From JBMNMU01 sp050953505 (GTDB lineage Bacteria; Bacillota; Clostridia; Peptostreptococcales; Anaerovoracaceae): DNA of 64,000 bases. The notes beneath the pieces were generated by a model. It saw nothing but the letters and a program-made list of their open reading frames with translations. It was not told the DNA's origin and ran no database searches. The DNA lies in contig JBMNMU010000001.1 of the NCBI GenBank assembly GCA_050953505.1, positions 620,001 through 684,000 of the forward strand, written 5' to 3'. Positions 1 to 7,755 of this stretch are shown piece after piece; positions within the stretch are counted from its first letter, which is position 1, and every line of letters starts with the position of its first letter. A program made the translations under genes and the position numbers.

Positions 1-822
1 TATAGACATCATTCGTGGAACATATTGGCTTACAATTCCAACAGTTACCATCCAAAGTGCGCCAAAACCTAATGAAATCAGCCACATATCTTTATCCATT
101 AAAAGTTTTTTAACGGTATATGGACTCTTATATTCTTTAATTTCCTTTAGTTGTTCTTCAAGTACGCTGCGATCTACCGGAAGATTATCAGGATAAGCGC
201 CCACTTCTTCAGGATAATCTCTAACCCAGAAGAACGTCATAATACCAAATATTACCACCGCAATACCAATAAACAAGCAAGCTTTTTCGATTCCAAACTT
301 ACCGACAAGTATGGCTAAAATAGCCACAAAAGTTGCTGTGGTGAATGGTGCTCCCATAGTGGACCACCCAAGAGCAATTCCTTTTTTGCGTGGGAACCAG
401 TTAGACATCAATGCTGAATTTGCTATAAGACCAAAAGCCGTCGACACAACTGTAAATAAAGTAAGAAATAATAGGTACATGCCATATGTATTGCCCAGAT
501 ATCCAAACATCATATATAAGAGACCTGTAATAATAACAGCTACACCAGACATTTTTCTAGGACCCGTCTTTAGAATGAGCCTACCTGCGATAATCCCGCC
601 AATAACGCCTAGTATACCAGCTGGGGTGGCGTAACCCAACAATGTGTGGGGATCCAGCCCGTAAGTTGCTGCAAATGCTGTAGGGTAGATATTGAGCCCA
701 TCTACAGCAAGCCCTGCCCAGAAGTAATAAAGTAGGAAACTATAAAGAATAATACTCCAGCCCCATTTTCCGAATTTACTATTTGTTAATTCGTTCTTTT
801 TCAGTTGCGTTTTAGTAGTCAT
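1..822 (-). CDS. MFS transporter, N-terminal part (runs off the window)
   Basis: The frame stays open from an ATG at 822 to the window edge, giving 274 residues of a protein that would normally have about 400-430. It begins MTTKTQLKKNEL and then alternates hydrophobic spans with short loops. The loop after the second span (GRLILKTGPRKM) is the glycine/basic loop typical of the major facilitator superfamily. A charged stretch around residues 200-235 (RDYPEEVGAYPDN) looks like the central cytoplasmic loop. The start is ATG 822 because TAAGGAGGA lies 9 nt upstream; the in-frame ATG at 831 is too close to that site. It lies downstream of a LysR gene on the same strand, with its own candidate promoter. 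It loosely resembles the oxalate/formate antiporter group; the substrate cannot be told. Confidence 0.85.
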   Translation of the reverse strand, partial: MTTKTQLKKNELTNSKFGKWGWSIILYSFLLYYFWAGLAVDGLNIYPTAFAATYGLDPHTLLGYATPAGILGVIGGIIAGRLILKTGPRKMSGVAVIITGLLYMMFGYLGNTYGMYLLFLTLFTVVSTAFGLIANSALMSNWFPRKKGIALGWSTMGAPFTTATFVAILAILVGKFGIEKACLFIGIAVVIFGIMTFFWVRDYPEEVGAYPDNLPVDRSVLEEQLKEIKEYKSPYTVKKLLMDKDMWLISLGFGALWMVTVGIVSQYVPRMMSI

Positions 823-878
823 TAATTCCATTCCTCCTTATTTTTTTGCTTAAAAATGGTAATATTCCAGTTGCTTTT

Positions 879-908
879 AGTATATTATTTAACAATCTAA
901 ATGTACAA
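879..908 (-). promoter_or_regulatory. Candidate promoter of the MFS transporter
   Basis: On the minus strand, TTGTAC (903-908) and TATACT (879-884) are separated by 18 bp, about 50 bp upstream of the transporter start. Both hexamers are near the sigma-A consensus. Seen in sequence; activity is inferred. Confidence 0.45.
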
Positions 909-927
909 TAGAAGTATTTCAAGACAG

Positions 928-944
928 TATTCCGTTTTAGAATA
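928..944. promoter_or_regulatory. Candidate LysR-type operator upstream of the MFS gene
   Basis: TATTC-N7-GAATA is a perfect 5-bp inverted repeat with a 7-bp centre, the size and shape of LysR-family binding sites. Its centre falls about 65 bp upstream of the expected transcription start of the transporter, which is the classic activation position. The LysR gene lies immediately beyond it. Confidence 0.4.
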
Positions 945-1041
945 GTACTTACATGGTAAGTTCACGACAATGAGGAAAGGGCATAAACACACCATGTTAA
1001 AACCCTCTTTAATCATTTGTGGTGCATTTATTTATAAAAAA

Positions 1042-1077
1042 AGCTCCTAAATAGAACTTACAGCCTATTTAGGAACT
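1042..1077 (-). terminator. Intrinsic terminator after the LysR gene
   Basis: Arms of 13 bp with one mismatch (CTATTTAGG.. paired with ..CCTAAATAG) are followed on the minus strand by TTTTTTAT. It lies about 50 bp after the LysR stop codon and separates it from the transporter. Confidence 0.7.
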
Positions 1078-1128
1078 CTAATGCCCATTAAAAGACAGTG
1101 GAATAAATTGTGATAAGGAGGATGTATA

Positions 1129-2070
1129 TTAATTATAGTGAAGATTCTCTTCAATTTGTTTTTTAAAATGTTTACTTATTATTTCAATAATATCTAGTAA
1201 ATGCTCTTTATGGTGGTCCTTTTTCCAAACAGCAATTAGGCCACTCTCTACTCCTTGTAGCGGGAAGCGATGAATATTTTCAGACCGAATATCGCGAATC
1301 AAGACATCACATATGACAACCTCATCATTTCGATAAATGCTACTTAAGAAATTACTTGCACTTGATGCGTAGCGCACAATATTGGGTTCAAATCCATGCT
1401 TATGGCAAAGATCCCGAAGATACTGATAATACTCTATAGATTCTATAGGCGATAGGGATACAAAACTTTGATTCTGCAAATCCTCAAAGCAGATGGATTT
1501 TTTTATTGTCAAGGGATTGGTTACAAGCATGCAAACTTCCTTAGTAAATGGGACAATAAGCTTCCAAGTCAGCGTACTGTCTAGATTTTGCGATTCTAGT
1601 AGCGTCGTAAACATAACATCGATATCTCCTGAAAGAAGTGCACTACGCCATTCACGAAAGGATAGATATTGTTGATTAATTTCCATCTGTGGGTACTGCT
1701 TTTGAACTAATACAGAAGCACCTACGAGTGACAATAATTCATTTCCTGATTCAACAGCGGCAATGTTAATAACTGTGCTTTCCTCCTTGTTTATCATCCT
1801 TACATCATTTACGGCTTTTTCGAACTTATCATAGAGCTCAGCCCAAGCCACAGACAAAACTTTTGCTTCTTCTGTCATTTCAATAGGCCTTTTGTCTCTA
1901 TTAAATAACTGAACGCCCAAGTTATGCTCTAATTGAGAAATTCGTTTACTTAAAGTAGGCTGAGCCACGCTTGCTAATGTAGCTACCTTGGTAAAATTGA
2001 GGTGTTCAGCAAGGAGTAAAAACAATTTAACATCGTAAATACTGATATCTAATAATCCTATATCCTTCAT
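1129..2070 (-). CDS. LysR-family transcriptional regulator
   Basis: The 313-residue length is normal for LysR proteins. Residues about 11-70 form the winged helix-turn-helix (NFTKVATLASVAQPTLSKRI, then LGVQLFNRDKR). The rest is a periplasmic-binding-protein-like effector domain, starting near residue 95 (INIAAVESGNELLSLVG). GGAGG sits 6-7 nt before the ATG. It probably controls the MFS transporter just downstream: an inverted repeat of LysR type lies between them at about -65 of a candidate promoter. The effector cannot be predicted from sequence. The proA gene upstream on the same strand is unlikely to be related, because LysR has its own ribosome binding site and a terminator follows it. 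Confidence 0.93.
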   Translation of the reverse strand: MKDIGLLDISIYDVKLFLLLAEHLNFTKVATLASVAQPTLSKRISQLEHNLGVQLFNRDKRPIEMTEEAKVLSVAWAELYDKFEKAVNDVRMINKEESTVINIAAVESGNELLSLVGASVLVQKQYPQMEINQQYLSFREWRSALLSGDIDVMFTTLLESQNLDSTLTWKLIVPFTKEVCMLVTNPLTIKKSICFEDLQNQSFVSLSPIESIEYYQYLRDLCHKHGFEPNIVRYASSASNFLSSIYRNDEVVICDVLIRDIRSENIHRFPLQGVESGLIAVWKKDHHKEHLLDIIEIISKHFKKQIEENLHYN

Positions 2071-2111
2071 GAGGCGCCTCCGATCACAAGTCGAAAATTT
2101 AATCCACGCTC

Positions 2112-3395
2112 TTAAATTCTATCCTTAAACTTAAAAGTACTTCTACCTTCCGCATAGTCTGCTACAATTTGGCCTTTACCATAAAGCTTATACTTATAGG
2201 TAACCAATCCATCAAGACCTACTGGCCCCCTAGCATGAAGCTTTCCTGTGCTGATTCCAACCTCTGCACCGAACCCATATCTAAACCCGTCTGCAAATCG
2301 TGTGGAACAGTTCTGATATACCCCTGCAGAATCCACAAGGAGCATAAACTTTTCAGCCTTTTCATCATTCTCTGTAATGATACTATCTGTGTGATGGGAT
2401 CCATATGTATTAATATGATAAATGGCCTCATCCATAGTATCTACGATTTTGATGGAGAGTATATAGTCAAGATATTCCGTTACGAAATCATCTTCATTGG
2501 CCGCAGGGATTTGGATGAATTTCTGTGTTCTTTCGCACCCTCTGAGGGAAACACCTTTAGCCTGAAGGGCTTCACTTAAAGCAGGAAGCAGCTTTTCGGC
2601 TATATTTTCATGAACCAAAAGAGTTTCCACCGTGTTGCAGGCAGCAACATATTGAGTTTTCGCGTCACCAATGATAGGGATGGCTTTGGAAATATCAGCC
2701 TCGTCATCCACATAAATATGACATACACCGTCGGCATGGCCCATAACGGGTATTTTGGAATTTTCCATGATATACTGAACAAACTCATTGGAACCTCTAG
2801 GGATCAATAGATCAATATTCTCATGACATTTAAACATTTCATTGATGTCAGCCCTGCTTTCCAATAATGTAAGGAAATTTTCAGGAACGCCTGATTTTAC
2901 GCCAGCGTGATATATGATATCAAAAAGGACACGATTGGTATGGGCTGCTTCGCTTCCACCCTTTAGTATGGCACAGTTACCACTTTTCAGGCATAGAGTG
3001 GCGATTTGAACCAAGGCATCTGGCCGAGACTCAAAGATGACGCCGATAACACCGATAGGGCAGGTGACCTTATAAAGGGTCAAATCATTATCCAATTCTC
3101 GTTCTAAAAGCTTATTCCAAAGAGGGTCCTTTAATGTAATTAGGCTTTTGATACCGTTAATGACATCTTGCAGCTTTTGTTCATCAAATTTTAGCCTCTT
3201 TAGGATGGGAGCAGAAATGCCTGCCGCCTCTGCGGCTTGTAAGTCCTTTTGGTTTGCCTCTAAAATCTTGTCAGTGTTTTGCTCAAGTGCCATGTAAATT
3301 TCTTTTAGGCTATTATTCCTAGCTTCTCCGCTTAAATAAGCCATCTTAAAGCTATCATTTTTAATTTTACCGGTGATTTCCTTTATCTTTGACAT
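2112..3395 (-). CDS. proA: Gamma-glutamyl phosphate reductase
   Basis: This enzyme reduces gamma-glutamyl phosphate to glutamate semialdehyde with NADPH, the second step of proline synthesis from glutamate. The 427-residue length is normal. It has the aldehyde-dehydrogenase-like fold with the segment CPIGVIGVIFESRPDA near residue 112 and the catalytic cysteine in QYVAACNTVETLL near residue 250. The C-terminal RGPVGLDGLVTYKYKLYG block is typical. AAAGGAGAT precedes the ATG. Only 30 bp separate it from the phosphoesterase gene upstream, so the two may share a transcript. Unusually, it is not next to proB and proC, which lie 3.5 kb away on the opposite strand. Confidence 0.97.
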   Translation of the reverse strand: MSKIKEITGKIKNDSFKMAYLSGEARNNSLKEIYMALEQNTDKILEANQKDLQAAEAAGISAPILKRLKFDEQKLQDVINGIKSLITLKDPLWNKLLERELDNDLTLYKVTCPIGVIGVIFESRPDALVQIATLCLKSGNCAILKGGSEAAHTNRVLFDIIYHAGVKSGVPENFLTLLESRADINEMFKCHENIDLLIPRGSNEFVQYIMENSKIPVMGHADGVCHIYVDDEADISKAIPIIGDAKTQYVAACNTVETLLVHENIAEKLLPALSEALQAKGVSLRGCERTQKFIQIPAANEDDFVTEYLDYILSIKIVDTMDEAIYHINTYGSHHTDSIITENDEKAEKFMLLVDSAGVYQNCSTRFADGFRYGFGAEVGISTGKLHARGPVGLDGLVTYKYKLYGKGQIVADYAEGRSTFKFKDRI

Positions 3396-3425
3396 AACGC
3401 ATCTCCTTTTTAGTTTATCATGATT

Positions 3426-4466
3426 TTACTCATCTTTATCGCTACTGGCAATATCATCTTGCTCTTGATCCTGATCCAAGTTGAAATCTTTACTTTTAGG
3501 TTTTTCTGCCTTGAATTTCTTAAAATGTTTGAAGAGACTCCGATTGCTTCTTTCCTTTATGTCACAAGATGCAGGGGCTTTCTGAAATTCTTTAATTGGA
3601 GTAGGACCGTGAGTCAATGTACGTTTGATATATACAGTGCCATCTCTTTTGCTGTGCATATTCCAGGTGACCAGCATAATCTTACCATACATCATCTCAA
3701 GGCAGGTAATGCCTCGGGGATGGATGCAGCATCCTGTATTAAAATATGCAGGCTCTCCTTCTGCTGGGAATTTAGGCCTATGGGTATGACCACAGATAAT
3801 CATAATGTCGTGCTGTTCATTCCATTTATTATAATTTTTTTCAATTCGGTGTCGTTTAAAACGGTTTTTTGCCGGGCTTGCAGCATACTTTACACCGATG
3901 ACATGGAGAACCTTCCATACATAACGAATGAGAAAATATGAAAGTCTCCAAAGGTGATCATTTAGTAAATCGCCTTGATGCCCATGTACGACAAAAATCT
4001 CCTGGCAAGTTTCACGATGGGTCAATATAAGTGCTTCATGCACATTTAAATCGGGGAATAAATCTTGCTGTTTATCAAGGTATTCATCGTAAGTATAATA
4101 GTAGTGTCTTTTGACATAACTAGGATATCTTAAGTGCATGTTATGGTTCCCAAAAAGGATGTGCATGCGATTAGATTTATGGAATTTTTTCAGTATTTCA
4201 AAGACAGAAATATGAGCAGAGCGTATATGTTCAAAATTAGGGTGCTCCCAAAGCTCATCTCCATCGCCAACCTCAACATAGGTAAAGTCATTATTATAGT
4301 AATAGTTTAATGCGTGATAATATATATGCCTGTTCCTTCCAAACTCATCGGAAAGGCTGTCATCGCCTCTATGAACATCTCCAAAGAAAACAAACTTAGA
4401 AGAATCATCAAAAGGAACAGGAAACGCTTTATCAAAAACCTCATCAAGTCTTTTGCGAGTTTGCAT
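3426..4466 (-). CDS. Calcineurin-like metallophosphoesterase
   Basis: The metal-binding motifs are in order: FFGDVHRGDD near the N terminus, a conserved aspartate in VEVGDGDELW, GNHNMHL, HGHQGD, and GHTHRPKF near residue 240. This is a soluble phosphodiesterase/phosphatase fold; the substrate is unknown. The C-terminal 50 residues are highly charged and lysine-rich (KHFKKFKAEKPKSKD) and lack family motifs. A TTG at 4523 would add 19 residues, but ATG 4466 (MQTRKRL) is better supported because AAAGGATG lies just upstream. It is followed after 30 bp by proA on the same strand. Confidence 0.85.
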   Translation of the reverse strand: MQTRKRLDEVFDKAFPVPFDDSSKFVFFGDVHRGDDSLSDEFGRNRHIYYHALNYYYNNDFTYVEVGDGDELWEHPNFEHIRSAHISVFEILKKFHKSNRMHILFGNHNMHLRYPSYVKRHYYYTYDEYLDKQQDLFPDLNVHEALILTHRETCQEIFVVHGHQGDLLNDHLWRLSYFLIRYVWKVLHVIGVKYAASPAKNRFKRHRIEKNYNKWNEQHDIMIICGHTHRPKFPAEGEPAYFNTGCCIHPRGITCLEMMYGKIMLVTWNMHSKRDGTVYIKRTLTHGPTPIKEFQKAPASCDIKERSNRSLFKHFKKFKAEKPKSKDFNLDQDQEQDDIASSDKDE

Positions 4467-4510
4467 TCTAATCCCATCCTTTCCTAATATCCTATCTCCA
4501 ATATTAATAT

Positions 4511-4595
4511 ATAACATTTCCAAAATCTATGATTTTGTGAAACAAGTCGTATAACATTCAGACAGGAACAAAGGGTTTTGCAAGGCATTTTTATG
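4511..4595. repeat. Diverged copy of the double-hairpin repeat
   Basis: This contains a CAAAATC-tat-GATTTTG hairpin followed by GTCGTATAACATTC and GGGTTTTGCAAGGCA. These match the second and first modules of the element described at 5684-5990 and 17849-17935. It lies between two minus-strand genes. Confidence 0.45.
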
Positions 4596-4657
4596 CCACA
4601 TTTCTAATATGTTGGAACATGTCCATATTTACTATACACCGTTATTGGACAAATGAA

Positions 4658-5671
4658 TCAATAGTGATTTAAAATACTTCCAATAATTAACTTTGACAAG
4701 TGGTTTATTTCTCCATAATTCACTTGTGGGCCATCTTTTATGATTAAATATCCGCTTTCATAACCAGCATATTTTTCTAGTGGTGAGCAATCAACAGAGA
4801 AAGATTCTATATCTATTACTCGATAATCTTTGATTGTTTTGCAGGGGATACGAATCTGAAAATCACCTGTGTGTACTTGGAATATTGCTTCCCAATCCGG
4901 TCCAAAATTCCTATAATCCATAGAATTGCCTTGATGATGTCCGGAAATAATAACAGCATCTTTTTTTATTTGAATTTTGCGTACCAAAGCTTTTTTCTTA
5001 TACCCATGAACGAAAAAGCCCATGTAAAACATGATTTTATGTAAGTCCAATTTATCAAAGATCTTCAATAATCTCGATAACTGCAGGATGTCGTCAAGGT
5101 TATGTAAGAGTATAGACTCTCTGGTGGAGGGGTCTTTAGAATTTAAATAATCATAATACAAATATACACTTTCGGCTCCGGAAATCACATCTGCCCTTTG
5201 AGACCAAAAGCCCATAAAGGCTTCTAGGGTTTTTTGTTTTAGGTTAGGTAGAAATTTTCTAAAGTCGGAAAAATGATTAGTCACTTTATATAAATCAAAG
5301 CTTAGCTGTAGTGGAAATCGATGGTTGCCTTCCTTGTTCTGATTTAAACCATGGTGCTTTGTTCTAGCCTTTAGGAAAGGGAGGTCAAAGTTATCGCCAT
5401 TATAGCTAAAAAGAACATCTAGATCATTCATATCCTTTAGATAGGTGGCTAAGGTGTCTGCTTCCTCTACTATAGATTCTGCAAAATATTGCTGAACCTG
5501 AACACCTTCAGGATGAGTGGTAAGTAGGCCACCAAGAATAAACTGGCTATATTTGGGGCTTAAACCGGTAGTTTCAATATCGAAAACGCCCATGCTTGAA
5601 GAGCCAAAATAAAAATCGAATATTTTTGATTGATAAAGAGTTTCATTATAGCTTTTATTTACCGTGTACAA
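4658..5671 (-). CDS. RNase H-like exonuclease domain protein (YprB type)
   Basis: This 337-residue protein has a DEDD exonuclease-like fold. Motif I is FDIETTGLSP (D31, E33), motif II lies in FSYNGDNFDLPFLKAR near residue 108, and motif III in LHNLDDILQLSRL near residue 190. This pattern fits the RNase_H_2/YprB family found in Firmicutes, presumed to act on nucleic acid; the substrate is not established. The start is a TTG (5671), with AAGGTGAG a few bases upstream and no alternative start nearby. The C-terminal 100 residues have no recognisable domain. Its promoter region is occupied by a tandem repeat array beginning 13 bp upstream of the start codon. Confidence 0.8.
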   Translation of the reverse strand: MYTVNKSYNETLYQSKIFDFYFGSSSMGVFDIETTGLSPKYSQFILGGLLTTHPEGVQVQQYFAESIVEEADTLATYLKDMNDLDVLFSYNGDNFDLPFLKARTKHHGLNQNKEGNHRFPLQLSFDLYKVTNHFSDFRKFLPNLKQKTLEAFMGFWSQRADVISGAESVYLYYDYLNSKDPSTRESILLHNLDDILQLSRLLKIFDKLDLHKIMFYMGFFVHGYKKKALVRKIQIKKDAVIISGHHQGNSMDYRNFGPDWEAIFQVHTGDFQIRIPCKTIKDYRVIDIESFSVDCSPLEKYAGYESGYLIIKDGPQVNYGEINHLSKLIIGSILNHY

Positions 5672-5683
5672 ATTTTCTCACCT

Positions 5684-5990
5684 TAACATTCTGCCCAAAA
5701 CGCATAGCGTTTTGCAAGGCAGAATTTATACAGAAATTGTCCAGCTTCAGCTGGCATACAATTTTTCAGTTAACATTCTGCCCAAAACGCATAGCGTTTT
5801 GCTAGGCAGAATTTATACAGAAATTGTCCAGCTTCAGCTGGCATACAATTTTTCAGTTAACATTCTGCCCAAAACGCATAGCGTTTTGCTAGGCAGAATT
5901 TATACAGAAATTGTCCAGCTTCAGCTGGCATACAATTTTTCAGTTAACATTCTGCCCAAAACGCATAGCGTTTTGCAAGGCAGAATTTAT
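5684..5990. repeat. Tandem array of a double-hairpin repeat (period 87 bp)
   Basis: Units start at 5684, 5771, 5858 and 5945 (the last is partial). Each has hairpin 1, an almost perfect 38-bp palindrome with outer arms ATTCTGCC/GGCAGAAT and inner arms AAAACGC/GCGTTTT. Hairpin 2 follows, with arms AAATTGT..CCAGCT/AGCTGG..ACAATTT. Units differ at only a few positions, so the expansion is recent. As 87 is a multiple of three, an open frame runs through the array, but it has no codon support. Dispersed copies lie at 4511, 8572, 9830, 17849 and 57829. Confidence 0.9.
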
Positions 5991-6052
5991 TCTATCTAAA
6001 TGGATTTTTTATGAATACATTTTAACATAAAATCACATAATATAAAAGACTT

Positions 6053-6120
6053 GCCATAGACCGTGAGATACCGAGAGATGATTGGTTGTGGCCACAGCCA
6101 ACCATCTCTCGGTCTATGGC
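6053..6120. repeat. Dispersed palindrome, copy A
   Basis: The arms GCCATAGACCG... and ...CGGTCTATGGC enclose the core CCGAGAGATGATTGG. The left arm carries a 10-base insertion (TGAGATACCG) relative to the other copies, apparently a partial duplication. It belongs to the family at 24308, 26356 and 42750 and lies between the divergent genes at 5671 and 6404. Confidence 0.85.
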
Positions 6121-6131
6121 TTTCCCCAAAA

Positions 6132-6167
6132 AACAAAACAAACTGCAGGGGAGCAGTTTGTTTTGTT
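6132..6167. repeat. Strong hairpin
   Basis: Perfect 15-bp arms, AACAAAACAAACTGC and GCAGTTTGTTTTGTT, enclose a 6-base loop; CCCC and GGGG outside can extend the pairing. It lies in the non-coding island upstream of spoVS and may act as a terminator or insulator. Function unknown. Confidence 0.7.
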
Positions 6168-6199
6168 CAAAAGGGGTATTTGGGATTAGAGATTAATGA

Positions 6200-6297
6200 G
6201 GTTATCAGGGGGATAACCACGACATCATTATACCAAAGAGCATAAAAAATGCAAGCCTTCGACACTAAAAATGCAAAAATAAAAAAATTGTCGAAGG
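6200..6297. repeat. Two further hairpins upstream of spoVS
   Basis: GGTTATC/GGATAACC pair at 6200-6218. CCTTCGAC (6256-6263) pairs with GTCGAAGG (6290-6297) across an A-rich loop and is followed by GTTTTT, so it is terminator-like on the plus strand. With the array and palindrome to the left, almost the whole 5672-6300 interval is foldable and no gene is visible in it. Confidence 0.55.
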
Positions 6298-6314
6298 GTT
6301 TTTGCCGGCAAAAA

Positions 6315-6343
6315 AGAGGAATTCATTCCGCAACACAGAATAT
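6315..6343 (+). promoter_or_regulatory. Sigma-H-type promoter of spoVS
   Basis: AGAGGAATT matches the sigma-H -35 consensus RNAGGAWWW at every position. After an 11-bp spacer, ACAGAATAT matches RNNGAATWW at every position. It lies about 60 bp upstream of the spoVS start. In Bacillus subtilis spoVS is known to depend on sigma-H, so the assignment agrees with the gene. Confidence 0.75.
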
Positions 6344-6403
6344 GTATAAGACAAAACCAATTCAAAAGGGAACATAAAACAAATGTCGATGGAGGTTACA
6401 ACA

Positions 6404-6664
6404 ATGGAAGTATTAAAAGTATCAGCAAAATCTAGTCCTAATTCTGTAGCAGGCGCTTTGGCTGGGGTACTCAGAGAAAAAGGGGGAGTTGAAATCCAGG
6501 CCATCGGAGCAGGGGCACTAAATCAATCTATAAAAGCAATAGCAATTGCAAGAGGTTTTGTGGCACCTAGTGGCATCGATTTAGTTTGTATACCGGCTTT
6601 CACAGATGTGGAAATTGACGGGGAAGAAAGAACAGCAATAAAACTAATAGTAGAACCCAGATAG
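6404..6664 (+). CDS. spoVS: Stage V sporulation protein S
   Basis: This 86-residue protein has the highly conserved SpoVS sequence (MEVLKVSAKSSPNSVAGALA, then GAGALNQSIKAIAIARGF and a GEERTAIKLIVEPR end). SpoVS has an Alba-like fold and affects septation and coat assembly during sporulation; its biochemical role is not settled. An ATG at 6383 would add seven residues, but GGAGG at 6391-6395 lies 8 nt before ATG 6404 and the known family starts MEVLKVS. It is transcribed alone: a consensus sigma-H promoter lies upstream and a terminator at 6690-6729 follows. Confidence 0.97.
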   Translation: MEVLKVSAKSSPNSVAGALAGVLREKGGVEIQAIGAGALNQSIKAIAIARGFVAPSGIDLVCIPAFTDVEIDGEERTAIKLIVEPR

Positions 6665-6689
6665 GTTATTTAAAAGAAGCGAAATGAAC

Positions 6690-6729
6690 AAAGAGATCGA
6701 TGCAGAAACACTCTGACCGGTCTCTTTTT
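6690..6729 (+). terminator. Intrinsic terminator of spoVS
   Basis: AAAGAGATCG (6690-6699) pairs with CGGTCTCTTT (6718-6727), followed by TT. The T-tract and position 25 bp after the stop codon fit a rho-independent terminator. Confidence 0.75.
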
Positions 6730-6730
6730 C

Positions 6731-6759
6731 TTGATTAAATCAAGAACTAGGAGTATAAT
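6731..6759 (+). promoter_or_regulatory. Promoter of proBC
   Basis: TTGATT and TATAAT are separated by 17 bp, directly after the spoVS terminator. Transcription from here would give a leader of about 175 nt before proB. I see no T-box motif or other known riboswitch in that leader. Confidence 0.65.
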
Positions 6760-6942
6760 CTTATAAGTTTAGATATTCCAAAGGAGCTATAAACGGAGTA
6801 ATCCGTAGAAATATATTATGCCGATTACATAATTTTCCGCTTTACAATATGTATTTTGTACGGGTAGCATATTTGGAAGCAGAATATTCACGAATAAACA
6901 TCTAACAGCTAAAATCGGCGGAGAGGTAGAGTTGAAGGTGTA

Positions 6943-7755
6943 ATGGACACATTAGGACAATTAATTCAGGATAGCAAAAAGATAGTAATTAAAATTGGTA
7001 GTAATGTTCTTTCTGATGAAAATGGATGCGTAAATCAAACAACCTTGCATAATATCGTAGAACAGGTTGCTGGATTCATGAAGGCAGGGAAGCAAGCCAT
7101 TATTGTATCCTCCGGTGCAGGCATCTGCGGTGTGGGAGCTATTAACAAATGGAGCAGGAGAGGGGACATTAATTATAAGCAAGCGCTATGTGCCATCGGT
7201 CAAGTAGAACTAATGATTGCCTATAAGGAGTATTTTTGGGACTATGGGATTCATGTGGGACAAATGCTTCTTACAAGAGAAGATTTTGCGGATCATAACA
7301 GAAACATCCACATTCGAAACACTCTTTTCACTTTGGTGGATGAAAATGTCGTACCTATTATTAACGAGAATGACAGCGTCAGCGTTGACGAAATAAAAAT
7401 TGGCGACAATGATACCCTAGGGGCCCTTACCGCCAACCTATGGAATGCGGATCTCCTCATCGTTATGAGTGATATTGACGGAGTTTTCAATAAAAATCCA
7501 AAGGATTATCCTGATGCAGAATTAATTGAAGAGGTTTATGACATTGATAATCTTTTAATGGAAATTGATATTAACGGCAAAAGCAGTTTTGGAACTGGTG
7601 GTATTGAAACAAAACTCAGTGCGGCGAGAATGGTCAATAAATACGGAACGCCCATGATACTGGTTAATGGCAAAAGAAAAGATATATTAACCAATGCCCT
7701 GGCGGGCAAGGAAAGAGGTACCGTATTTTATTCCAATATAGGGGGAGAAATATGA
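6943..7755 (+). CDS. proB: Glutamate 5-kinase
   Basis: It phosphorylates glutamate with ATP to gamma-glutamyl phosphate, the first and feedback-controlled step of proline synthesis. It has 270 residues: amino-acid-kinase fold with KIVIKIGSNVLSD near residue 13, VSSGAGICGVG near 55, INENDSVSVDEIKIGDNDTLGA near 140, and MSDIDGVFNKNP near 176. It lacks the C-terminal PUA domain found in the roughly 370-residue E. coli enzyme; short forms are common in Clostridia. GAAGGTG precedes the ATG. Its stop overlaps the proC start (ATGA), so the two are co-translated. Confidence 0.97.
   Translation: MDTLGQLIQDSKKIVIKIGSNVLSDENGCVNQTTLHNIVEQVAGFMKAGKQAIIVSSGAGICGVGAINKWSRRGDINYKQALCAIGQVELMIAYKEYFWDYGIHVGQMLLTREDFADHNRNIHIRNTLFTLVDENVVPIINENDSVSVDEIKIGDNDTLGALTANLWNADLLIVMSDIDGVFNKNPKDYPDAELIEEVYDIDNLLMEIDINGKSSFGTGGIETKLSAARMVNKYGTPMILVNGKRKDILTNALAGKERGTVFYSNIGGEI

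Noticed and set aside
311..634. Plus-strand ORF of 107 codons
   Set aside because: It is antisense to the MFS transporter gene, whose membrane-protein sequence is clearly the real one.
3420..3941. 173-codon plus-strand ORF
   Set aside because: It is the antisense shadow of the metallophosphoesterase gene, which has all metal-binding motifs.
5684..5990. CRISPR array
   Set aside because: Units are contiguous 87-bp copies without unique spacers, and no cas gene is in the window.
5664..5999. 111-codon open frame across the repeat array
   Set aside because: It is open only because the 87-bp unit is a multiple of three and lacks stops; the encoded repeats mirror hairpin arms and there is no ribosome binding site.
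6063..6245. 60-codon ORF through palindrome A
   Set aside because: It runs over a palindrome and a hairpin, has no ribosome binding site and reads as low-quality protein.
6736..6942. Proline T-box or riboswitch upstream of proB
   Set aside because: The 175-nt leader lacks the conserved T-box bulge and I see no known riboswitch core.
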